Positions 54,708 to 64,000 of a stretch of 64,000 nucleotides of DNA are shown here, piece after piece. Both the position numbers and the translations under genes were made by a program. Under the pieces are notes generated by a model. The model had not been told where the DNA came from and ran no database searches. It worked only from the letters and a program-made list of their open reading frames with translations. The stretch is from Gamsiella multidivaricata (Eukaryota; Mortierellomycota; Mortierellomycetes; Mortierellales; Mortierellaceae). The stretch covers positions 1-64,000 of the forward strand of contig NW_026251831.1 of the NCBI RefSeq assembly GCF_025024155.1, read 5' to 3'. Numbering within the stretch: the stretch's first letter is position 1; each line of letters begins with the position of its first letter.

Positions 54708-57111
54708 ATGCCCTCCTCTGCAGTTGCTGCCGCTTTGCAGGATCTTTCTTGGTTCGCCTCTGGTCTTAAGCAATTCTACCACTCCCTGCACCACTGCCTC
54801 CAAACCTGTTCCAGAACCCGCTCCCGTTCGCTCCTCCTCTCCCTCTCGATTCAATGCCTCGTCTTCCAATCCCTCCTCAATTTCTTAGCCTCCCGTTTCT
54901 CAACTAGCATCTGCGCAAGCTTCAGTCAACTTCTTTATCCCACCCTCCTCCTCTATCGATACCTCACCCCTCAAGCCTGGGATGACCTCTTTATGGACAC
55001 CGTTCGTGCCCTTGGGTGCGATGCCCGCCCTGATATCGCAGCCCGTCCCGCGCCTCCTTACTTTGTCCAGCTTCGGCAATACATCTGCAGAACCGCCAAG
55101 GTCTACTTCATCATTGGAGCCATCCATTGGCTCGTCAACCAGCAAGGGTTCCTTCGGTGGCCTTCTCAGATCCTTGCGCTTCTGGCCGTACAGCATTACC
55201 TCCTCTATCGAGGTGTTCATCACACGCTCCTAATACTCCTCGCCGCCACCGCCATAATCGGGCCTGGACAGACCGTCTGGATCGTCCAGGTCTCGGTTCA
55301 GCAACAAGTCTTCCTCTACGAACTTATGCAACCCTATCTCACCCGTGCGCAATTCAAACCCTGGGAGGAACACGCCTGGTGGAACGAGCATGAGATGGAA
55401 TTGTGGGGGTTCGCCTTTGGCACCTGGACGATCTGTTCTATCCCTGTGATCGGCGTCGCCGCGGTTCCGGTCATGATCCCTGCGGTGGCCTTCTTGTTAT
55501 CGAGATCTTGCGGACTCATGATGGAGACTTCAGGGCATGAGCTTTCGGGTGATATTCTCGAGAAGCGCACTCCGGGCGTCAAGGCTGTAGCGGAAGGAAA
55601 AAGTAAAGCTGTCGGGGGGGATTGGGGTTCCAGCCGGGTGCAGACCTTTATCAGGAGTATCTTTCCTCAAGGAAATGGAAATAGCAATAACGGTGGTGGC
55701 GGTAGTAAGATAAGTTGGCAACCGAAACATTCAAAGAGGACGGTGGCTGGCAAGGACGAGGATGAAGAGCAGACGATCGCGTTCTGGAAACTGGATCAGG
55801 GCGTCGGAAGCGTGGTCAGTGAGGAACAGGTCCGAATGGATAGGGGTCTTATGGAGGCGCAGAAACAGGGTCAGCATGCAAGGTTTCGTCAAACGGTTGA
55901 GCAACAATACCAGCACCAGCACCAGCACCAGCACCAGCACCAACATCAACACCAACACCAACGTGTCCAGGATGACTCATCTTCATCGCCGACTTCTGCG
56001 CTCGCGTCGTCTTTAGCGTCACCACCAGCAGTAGTACTAGCAGGGCCGTCGTCAGGAGCAGAGCCTGACAACTCGTATCGTTCAATGGACCTGCCGCAGT
56101 ATAACCCCAGCGACAGGAGGACGGTCGAGACAGCACCTTCGGCCCCACCAGCGCCAGCTCTGTCGTTCACGCCACCACTGGTCTCGAGTGATATGTCAAG
56201 TTATTTAGGACGTCTATCCGTCGATTCTTCCAGTCAGGACGTTCATCGCGTCGAGCCTGAGTCTGAATCTGCGTCTGTGTCTGAATCGGCATCCTTGAAC
56301 CTGTCAAGCCAGCAGCAGCAAAATTTGAGAAATAGGGCACAGGCGGAGGAGAACCGAAAGCGAACGGAAGAAAGCAGGCGTCGCGCAGAGAGGCATCGAC
56401 GTGGTGCTGAAGAGATCCGTCGCGCTGCGGATGGAAGCAGACGCTTGGCGGAGGATATCAGACAGCTTCCAGGTGGGCTTAGACGTGCCGCTGCCTCCAT
56501 GGTCTCAAGCCTGCAGGCACCAGAGGCAGGCAGTCAACGCGGAAGATGATGAGACGGACGATGATGATGGTGACGATGATGATGATGGTGACGATGATGA
56601 TGATGGTGACGATGATGATGATGATGATGACGACGATATCGAGTTCGTTAGCTCATTGAGCAGAGGTCCCCGCGATCCTGAGCTGGAAGATCATTATGAC
56701 CAGGAGTTCGAGGAATACGATCCCCAGGGTGGACCTATCGAACAGATTCCTATGCGATCGAGATCGAGACCTGACCAGCAACAGCAGCGACAGCTCAACG
56801 GCGGTGTGCCTGAGGAAACAAGCGGCATCCGACAGCGCGGACAACGACAACATCATTCGCGTAAACATTCCGATGGTAACAGGGACAGAGACAGGGACAG
56901 GAGAAGGAGCGACGACATAAGCAACATCGTAGCACCAGGTCCTCGACGACGACAACAAGGACTCTATCGATCAATGAGCGATACGACGGCAGAAACTAGC
57001 CATAGTGCACTGCCCTATAGCCCAACGACGATGATGCACTTGACCCCGTCTATGCCGATGCGTCGGCTCCCCCCACGTGTCCCTTCTGCGGCCTCTACGA
57101 TAGCGCCGTGA
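54708..57111 (+). CDS. Multi-pass membrane protein resembling EI24/Rrt8 family, with long acidic tail (780 aa, 2 exons)
   Basis: Exons 54708-56472 and 56534-57111, joined by a 61-nt GT-CAG intron that changes frame. The upstream open frame to 54651 starts with GTG, so the ATG at 54708 is used. The N-terminal ~280 residues are membrane-rich: LLLSLSIQCLVFQSLLNFLA, FSQLLYPTLLLY, VYFIIGAIHWLV, HTLLILLAATAIIG. The block WGFAFGTWTICSIPVIGVA plus a Pro/Ala helix recalls EI24/Rrt8-type proteins. After that come Gly/Ser linkers, a Gln-His repeat (about 55910-55960), an Arg/Glu/Ala helix, an Asp-Gly run and a Ser/Arg tail. Without the intron the frame would stop at 56549. Function is unknown; a membrane or spore-wall/ER role is a guess. 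Confidence 0.55.
56550..56637. repeat. GATGATGATGGTGAC repeat coding poly-Asp
   Basis: Tandem imperfect 15-base units encode DDDGD repeats just after the intron of the EI24-like gene. Confidence 0.8.
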
Positions 57112-57629
57112 GAGAGCGGAAGGTTTAAGGCAATTATTGCTTAGAATATGCAGAGCCTTGACCAGGCTCTAATCAAGAGACTGGGGGCACGCAGTAGGAA
57201 GAGGTGGGGGCATAGTTCTCATGTCCCATTGCCATCGCCGTCGCTGAGGGAGAGCTTAGTTCTCGAGGTAGAGGAGGCGGAGAAGGGAGGAAGGAGAACA
57301 AAGACAGCGCTAAGTTAGTGCTTGGGTCCTATAGCAAGGACCTCGCATGAGTTACAGGAGTCAGTTTTCGTAATAAAGCGTCGTACAAGACACATGTACT
57401 GTAAAAAGCGTGCGGAACAAACTCTTTACTGCTTGTAATTGTTTTTGTGACATATTCATGGGCAAAGCCAAGGGGAGGGGAGGTGTTCAATGGATTCTAG
57501 TTTTTATTCGTACTTTAAAATACACATGGAGGATAAATGGTTCCTGCATGTCTACGGTAGTTTTTTTTTTTTTTTTTTTTTTTTTCTCATCAGTCGTGAA
57601 ATTTGTTTTCAAAATCCTAAGAAACTCAC
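57112..57629. other. Convergent 3' spacer
   Basis: 3' UTR of the EI24-like gene (AATAAAG near 57372) and of the S41-like gene, with a T run of ~26 at about 57560-57585. No gene is seen. Confidence 0.45.
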
Positions 57630-60118
57630 TTATTTAAAGTCAGCCGCGATCTTGACCCAGACCGTATCCGGGTGCCTGGCCGAAATGGGATCCTGATCCA
57701 AATGAATTTGCGCTGTAAAATACTGTGTATCGTACTCCAACGGCACGGTGCTCTTCTCCGTCGCATAGATCTCTCCGACAGCCACATTCGCCGTGCCCCT
57801 CACCGGCAACTTCTGAGGACCACCCTTGGTCTTATAATTCAGCTGCTTGATATCCGACACCAAACTCTCGTTATCCATCACGAAGCCACCAGGGAAGGAG
57901 AAATACGAAAGCGGGGTCTTGTAGATGCCTCCAACGGCATAGGTCTTGACCTTGTGCTCGATGTTGAAACGGGTCGCGATCATCGTGCAGGCAGATCCAC
58001 AGAACCCGTTCGTGACAATGGCCATGTCCGAGGGCTTCCAGGGCAGGGTGTGGTTCTTGGCCAAGGGCAGGAAGGGCCATGCGTAGTCGAAGTAGTTCTT
58101 CTGGGTGTAGGTTTGGGTTGTACCGCCGCGCTTCAGGCTCACAGGCTTCGTGAACATCGAGGCATCCGTGTAGGGCTTCGAGGTCGCAACGCTATTGTAT
58201 CCACGGGCATCAAAGACCGAGCGCGCCTGAGCCTGCTTGATCGCAACCTTGGCAGCGCCCTGGACATAATCATTCGCACGGAGGTCCTCGACGAAATAGG
58301 GCTTGGCCTTCGGGAACATCAGCGCGTTAATAAAGTAGGCGAAATCGACCGATCCACCACCGTTGTTGGTCATGTCCAGGATCAGTTTCTTGCATCCACC
58401 GTCGCGGAGGGTCTCGAGCCCCTGGATGAACTGAAGATAATCCGACGCATCGAACTTGAAGTACGCAGCCTCCTCCGATGCAATAACTGCAACACAGGCA
58501 TTCGACTTGTTGATCTTGTAGAACGCCGTCGTCGCCGTGATCAGAACCTCGGTTGCCTTCGTGATCGTCTGTGCCCCACCGTTACGTCCGTTCTTTCCGC
58601 CCTTGGGCAATCTGATCGCTCCACGCTCACGGTACAATGTCGTGGCCGGGGCCTCGTTCCACCTGGGCGCGATTCCATTGTTCGTTCCATTTTTGGAGTT
58701 GTTCTTATTGCGGTTGTTATCGTACGGCGAGAGCGGCGCCAAGCACTGGACGTCCCAATAGGTCTTCGTATCCTTGAACGTGTTGAACTCAAAATCATCC
58801 GAGGGCTGAACAATCCAGGGGACCGTCAGTTTCTGGACCGCGCCGGTACCGCACTGGATCGTGTACTCCATCGAGGACTTCTTGGGAACTTCCCAGCGTT
58901 TGGAGAAGCCTCCGGGACTGATGAGCCAATCATTGTACCAGGATGTCGAGGCCAGAGCGTCGTTCAGACGGACACCGGGGTCTTTAGAGATCGCCGAGGT
59001 CCGGTCCGTAAAGTCCTGAATGGCCTTCAGGGCTGGGACGCCGTCAATCGTCTGAACGGCGCAGTCGACGATGCCTGTCTTGGGGACGCCCTTCTGGGTG
59101 TCGTCCGCATAGAAAACTCGCACGGTCTGGACGCCGTTGACCACGGGTGCGTACAATGAAATCGGCTGTGCGAATGAAGCCGTATGATAGCAATCGCCTG
59201 GAATGTGTCGAAAGTAGTAATCAAAAGCCAAAATGGGCGAAGCACCAAAGTTAGGTCAATAACTCATTCCCGCTAGCGAACCCCTCTTCGCCTCCTTCAT
59301 AGAATTAAAAATCAAAAGAATTGCTTACTTCTGTAGGCGAGATGACCATCATTAGCCGAGAAGGTCAAGTAAGTCAGCGCCATCTGGAAGTCATAATCGT
59401 TCGTCCACTTGGTTGCCCGAATCTTCTTCAACCCGGCCATCAAATCGACCGTTGCGGTCTTGAACGGAGCCTTCGTGGGCTCCTTGGCCTGGTCCACAAA
59501 CACGTAAAAGTTACCGATCAAGCTCTCGAGGGACGTCAGAGTCTTCTCTGCGACATCGGCCTTGAAACTCTGGGCACGGTAGCAATCCCGCACCGTGTTG
59601 AACTTCAACAACGAGTCCGAGTTCTTGCCTTGGGCCGCCAATTCGCTGCAGGGGTCCTTGGGTTTAGGCTGAGGAGAAGTCGTTGATTTGGCTGCAGTGG
59701 TGGTAGTCTTGGTAGTGGTAGCCGTTTTGGTAGTGGTAGCAGCTTTGGTAGTGGTAGCAGCTTTGGTAGTGGTAGCAGCTTTGGTGGTCGTAACCGCTTT
59801 GGTGGTCGTAACAGCTTTGGTGGTCGTAGCCGCTTTGGTGGTCGTAGCCGCTTTGGTGGTCGTAGCCGCTTTGGTGGTCGTAGCCGCTTTGGTGGTCGTA
59901 GCCGCTTTGGTGGTCGTAGCCGCTTTGGTGGTCGTAGCCGCTTTGGTGGTCGTAGCCGCTTTGGTGGTCGTAGCCGCTTTGGTGGTCGTAGCCGCTTTGG
60001 TGGTCGTAGCGGCCTTGGTAGTGGTGGTAGTAGACTTTGGTGCGCTGTCAATTGGAGCGGCATTGACGGAGACGACGCCCAAGGCGATCACCAGGGAGAG
60101 GATGGAGGTAAACTTCAT
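57630..60118 (-). CDS. Secreted S41 (CPAF-like) serine peptidase family protein with Thr-rich repeat stalk (785 aa, 2 exons)
   Basis: Exons 60118-59329 and 59197-57630, phase 1. The start MKFTSILSLVIALGVVSVNA is a clear signal peptide. Residues ~25-140 are an 18-base tandem repeat giving KAATTT units, a likely O-mannosylated stalk. The mature domain begins KDPCSELAAQG. Catalytic-type blocks of the S41/CPAF group are NDGHLAYRSDCYH (His, rebuilt across the intron), KLILDMTNNGGGSVDF, and NGFCGSACTMIATRF (candidate nucleophile Ser). No C-terminal membrane segment or GPI signal is seen. Fungal members of this group are extracellular and of unknown substrate. Two upstream in-frame Met codons extend the frame to 60397, but the extension lacks any coding character and would bury the signal peptide. 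Confidence 0.82.
59689..60030. repeat. 18-bp tandem repeat in the S41-like gene
   Basis: Roughly 18 copies of an 18-base unit (plus strand GGTGGTCGTAGCCGCTTT with variants GTAACC/GTAACA and GGTAGTGGTAGC). Units in the centre are identical; those at the 3' end of the coding strand are more diverged. Confidence 0.9.
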
Positions 60119-62457
60119 TATTATGGTTAAAGGAAAGGGCTGACAACTGAGTGAGCAAGAGCGCGCGTAATGTGAGGTTGAGTCGAGTAAGGAAAAACGA
60201 TGAGGTGAAGATGAGACTGAGACTGAGACTGAGTCTACAAGGGGATTGGGCGATTGAGATGAAGAGCGTGTAGAGGTACAAGTGAATAAAAGCGAATAGG
60301 AATTGTTCGCTGGCTGAGAAAGAGGAAGCTGGTCCCTGACAAGGGCTGGAAGGGGTCGATAAGGAGGAGAGAGGGAAGCGAGCGTCCGGGTCGGCAACGA
60401 CTCGCGTGACAGGAGAGGGTGTGAGGAAAGGGGGGAGGAGGAGGGGAAAGGGAAGTTCAGGGGAACAAGAGGGAAACAGGGAAGGATGTCTTCACTTTAT
60501 ATTTATCTCCACCCCCAGCGGATGAAGAGAGGTTATGAGAGCCAGGCAATTAGAATAGACATCCCGGGGATGTTATTATTGAAGGTGAATCTTAATCTGC
60601 CAGGGACGAACTATAAGGGGCTCTCGAACATTTCTTTGTCGTCTATGGGGTGGATGTTCAGTCTTTCTATTTGCTTACAATATATTAGTCTCCTAATGAA
60701 ATATGCCCTACGCAAATGTAGTTTCTTTGTCCGTTACATCAGCAATCGAATGGACGGTACCTGAACAATGCTTCCTGCAGATACCCTGCCTCTTTTTCAT
60801 TTCTAGTTACTTAATCCATTGAAGGATGCAATCTGACATTCCCAGGGACCAAATAAACAAACAAACAAACAACAACAACAACGAGGACCGTTGGGCCTCT
60901 GAGAAAAGAGTAAACACAAAAGGGCGCCGTTGAAGAGAACAAAAAAGATTACCCAGGGTTCTCTGCCTTCTTATTGTTTCTTTTGCAAAGGAGCATGAAG
61001 AGAGCATCCAGAATGATGAGGGTACAACACGCAACACAACATGATAGACAAAGAAGCGAGAGGAAGAGAAAGCGAGAGCAAATGTACCTGCGTCAATGTA
61101 TCAAGTCTCTATTTCTTTTTTCCCTGGACCAAGTCTAGTGCCGTAAACACATGCGGTCCCATAACCATCTCCAACACGGCGGCCACTAATCTAGTGGTTA
61201 ATTATCATGGTACACAAATATGCAAGGGGCGAATTTAAAAAAGACTCTGAGCCGTTCATCATCACTTTCCCATGTGTACAAAGACTCGTTCCTGAGCGCC
61301 CAACAGCCTATCACCATACGCCAAACAGTTATTTGGTTGTCCTCGGATACAGAACCCGCCAATCAAACATACCCATTATGACACTAATTTCAATACAGAG
61401 TGATGGGAACCTGGCAGTGTTAGGGGTTCTCGGTCCTGATGCAATCCAGGCGCCATGCTTGCAGTGTTCTCGTCACTTCTGCTGCTCATATTAAGAGCGC
61501 ATTCTTTTCCAGATACAACGAGAAGGATGCACTGCATCAGGGTATGTCCAGCGGACCAAATTACTTTAGTACCGGATCATTTTACAATCGCGGCTGTAGT
61601 ATCCCCAAAAGTACATGCAACACGTCCAGAACACAATACATGGGGCCTTGCAGAATAGCAATATACGCGAGCATTTGTATTCATACCTGTATCCGTATCC
61701 ATATCCGTATCCATGTCCATATCCACGGTCAACTCAGCTCAAGCGTGACAGAAATGAGTAATGGATTATTTCTTGTATATACTCTAATGCCGTCGATTCT
61801 AATATCCATACGACTTTTGAAAAGCTGGATACTGACATTATCTCCAAACCTGAGCACCACATTCGTACCGCCAAGAACCTCAAAACCTAATCGTAGCCTG
61901 ATGCAACCCTTCCTCTAACTATATTTAACGTGGGAGCTCCTCAATTGACCTGTGCATGTATCCCATCCACAAGAACAACAGTAAACTCGTGAGCTTAACC
62001 ATCAAGTCACCCTCATCCATATATGTAGTATGTTCACCAAAGTCCAGTATCCTATCCCTATTGCCACTAGAGTCCACAGCTCCTAATACTTTGCTTCTCT
62101 CATTCTTTCCACCTCTTCCATTCGCACTAAAGCACACCCAGGCATGACAACTCCTTTAATCCAAAGAAAGCACCCCATCTGTCCAAGACCAGTAGGCGCG
62201 TCAGTCGCTTTGTCCCTACGACAGATACCATCTCCTGCGTTGGAGTCCCCAAGAACTGATTCAAAGAACTCGTCTTTCCGATTTGGTAGACTATTTATTT
62301 TCTTAATCCTGTAAAATTATGTTGCTGCCTATGCTGTGTCCCAGTCTACACAGCGCCGTAGTTCTCGATACGATACACGAAAGGGAAAGGATTTGCTTCC
62401 ATAGTCTCACAGTCTGAAAGCGAACTAGACCCCCGCCCACTTGTCCTCATTATCAGA
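60119..62457. other. Intergenic region, 2.3 kb
   Basis: It holds the 5' leader and promoter of the S41-like gene (with a GAGACT repeat near 60210) and the 3' flank of ERD2. It also has a CAAA/CAA run at 60848-60880 and an imperfect 12-base repeat of CCATATCCGTAT type at about 61690-61730. Open frames are short and unremarkable; no gene is recognised. Confidence 0.45.
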
Positions 62458-63824
62458 TTATTGAGGGAGCTCAAACTTGGCGCCTTTCAGTACCCTACGA
62501 ACATTTAATAATTAGAACATACAAAAAATAAAAATAAAAGAGCAGAACAACACGCGTTAGGAGCACTCTTTACCAATCATACTCTTCATCTATGCAATTT
62601 AGATCCACAGGTACACATTTTTCGAAGACTTACTTTGTGAAGTAGATAAAGAAGAAATCGCAGTAGAGACCCGTCTGGATCGTTCCTGCAACCCAGACAA
62701 TCCAGTCCACATAGCCTTCCGTGAAGTAGCGGTAGATCCAGTTGACGAGGTACAGTGCACGGTACGCTCCCAGCGCAAACAGATAGTGCGTCGTGATCAC
62801 TTCAGCCTCGCCAGTCTTTGTCAGCATGAATAGCTGTGGCAAGATCGCGACCGCCTCCAAGTAGACGGAGAAAGTCCACAGAATCTATGCCCAGTTATAA
62901 AAAAAACAGCGAGTGTTAGCTTTAAAAAGCCATGTAGTTTTTGGAATGCAGATGAAAGTGTCCAGAAAGAGGGCCGGCGGATAGTGTCTGTGCGGAGAAT
63001 GATGCCACCAAATTAATTGAGTAATTAATCGGACTGAATTTGTTGTATAGGTGGTATTGAAGGCCTAGGCGATTTTATCCGTGATAAAGGAACCCAGACT
63101 GGCGGTGATCTCGTTGTTTCATGTATCAATTGTTACGAGTGCTCCTGATGCTGTTGCGCGTCTAAAGCACAGAAAAATACGGCCAATTCCTGACAAATCA
63201 ACCTCGCTCCAAAGCAGCCCATGATATTCACTCCATGTCCTTGAAGAAAGCATTGTCCAATTGCAAGCAGCAGTAAAACTGAAGCAAATGTTGTACTTTA
63301 CCTCCTGGAAAGTAAAGGTATAGTTAGCGATCAATGACAAGAGGGCGGCCCCTCCGACGATGTACTGGACCTGGAAAGTATCCAGACGGGGATCGTTCGT
63401 CGCCTTGAACTTGAACTTCATCAGATAGACAATGTAAAGCGATGAGGAGATGAAGAAGATCTTCATCGATGTGTTGTACAGTGACAGGAATTGCGTCACC
63501 AGATCCGTATACCGCGTCAAGAACACGGCCGCATACAACGCCTGCGTCTTGAATGAGATGCCTATTTCGTTGTTTGATATTGCGAGAGTGGGAAGGTTGA
63601 GTTGATTAAAGAGGGTGAACGCGCCTTTTCTTTCTTCCTTTGCCTACTTCGGAAGTAGTGCGTCATTGCGGCCTCCAACGGTTTGATTCACTTTGGATAT
63701 GTGAGGAACTTGATCGAGCAAGTCGTTATTTACCTGCAACCGAACGCGTCTTCTGCATCTTTAACAGCAGGATAAAAATGGATGCCAGATGCATCAGATC
63801 TGCAACGAGACGGAACAGATTCAT
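62458..63824 (-). CDS. erd2: ER lumen protein-retaining (KDEL/HDEL) receptor Erd2 (212 aa, 4 exons)
   Basis: Exons (descending) 63824-63734, 63561-63302, 62884-62634 and 62494-62458; phases close at exactly the family length. Hallmarks: [116 protein letters not shown] and a short tail [11 protein letters not shown]. It has seven membrane helices of the SWEET-like fold. It captures escaped ER proteins ending in K/HDEL in the Golgi at low pH and returns them by COPI. Glucosidase II beta in this window ends in HDEL and is a natural client. Confidence 0.97.
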
Positions 63825-64000
63825 GGCGACTTCAAGTATTCCCTTGTATCCGTGTAATAAGAATGTTGATTGCCGTCCCAGTCGAGCTATTCTGGTTCGC
63901 TGATAGCTTCTGTCGTTTTTTTTTGGGGGGGGGAGATAGATGATCGGAAATAGGCACTTAATAAAGAGGATGGATGAGAGTAGAGTGGAGTGCAGGAATG
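63825..64000. other. Promoter side of ERD2, window end
   Basis: It contains a T10 run followed by a G9 run at about 63917-63934. No gene is seen. Confidence 0.35.

Noticed and set aside
57672..59159. 495-codon open frame antisense to the S41-like gene
   Set aside because: Composition is dominated by Arg, Leu, Gly and Val; it mirrors a codon-biased sense gene with clear motifs.
59688..60143. VVVAAL-repeat open frame antisense to the 18-bp repeat
   Set aside because: Any 18-bp repeat is open in several frames; the sense frame has a signal peptide and continues into the peptidase domain.
60119..60397. Upstream extension of the S41-like protein
   Set aside because: It would bury an obvious signal peptide and is Ser/Pro-rich leader sequence.
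1..64000. tRNA genes, rRNA, CRISPR arrays, transposase or reverse transcriptase genes
   Set aside because: I looked for tRNA box motifs, phased repeats and mobile-element domains and saw none that hold up. A tRNAscan and repeat-library search would settle it.

Overview
The window is fungal nuclear DNA. Genes are compact, carry many 60-150 nt GT-AG introns and lie on both strands. The gene set (type III glutamine synthetase, a Kar9/GAR protein, glucosidase II beta with an HDEL tail, KDEL receptor, xylulokinase, Cdt1) fits an early-diverging filamentous fungus. I would place it in Mortierellomycotina (Mortierella/Linnemannia type), but that placement is inferred from gene content and intron style, not from a search. 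Exon boundaries were worked out by hand from splice motifs and reading phase; in every multi-exon model the phases close.

Left part (1-21000): a small N-myristoylated SVIP-like protein; a mitochondrial TPR protein resembling Mgr3; a SCY1-like pseudokinase (minus strand); a small VOC/glyoxalase-fold protein; a Golgi-type PC-esterase-like membrane protein (minus); glucosidase II beta subunit (minus); a long disordered/coiled-coil N-terminus spliced onto an NmrA-like NAD(P)-binding domain; and a TMEM41/VTT-domain membrane protein.

Middle (22000-44000): two tandem class V aminotransferase-like genes, the first of which has lost the PLP lysine; a truncated membrane-protein remnant; xylulokinase; a Kar9-like protein with a GAR domain; a 5.2 kb stretch with no recognisable gene; and a highly expressed type III glutamine synthetase.

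Right part (44000-64000): two nearly identical copies of the replication licensing factor CDT1 in direct orientation. A coiled-coil gene separates them and each copy has its own unrelated upstream region. Ribosomal protein eS26 follows, head to head with the second CDT1 copy. Then come an EI24-like multi-pass protein, a secreted S41/CPAF-like protein with a long 18-bp tandem repeat, and the KDEL receptor ERD2.

The most unusual object is the CDT1 pair. The homologous block runs almost exactly from start codon to stop codon with introns retained, and the few differences all lie near the two ends. No tRNA, rRNA, CRISPR array or intact transposon was recognised.
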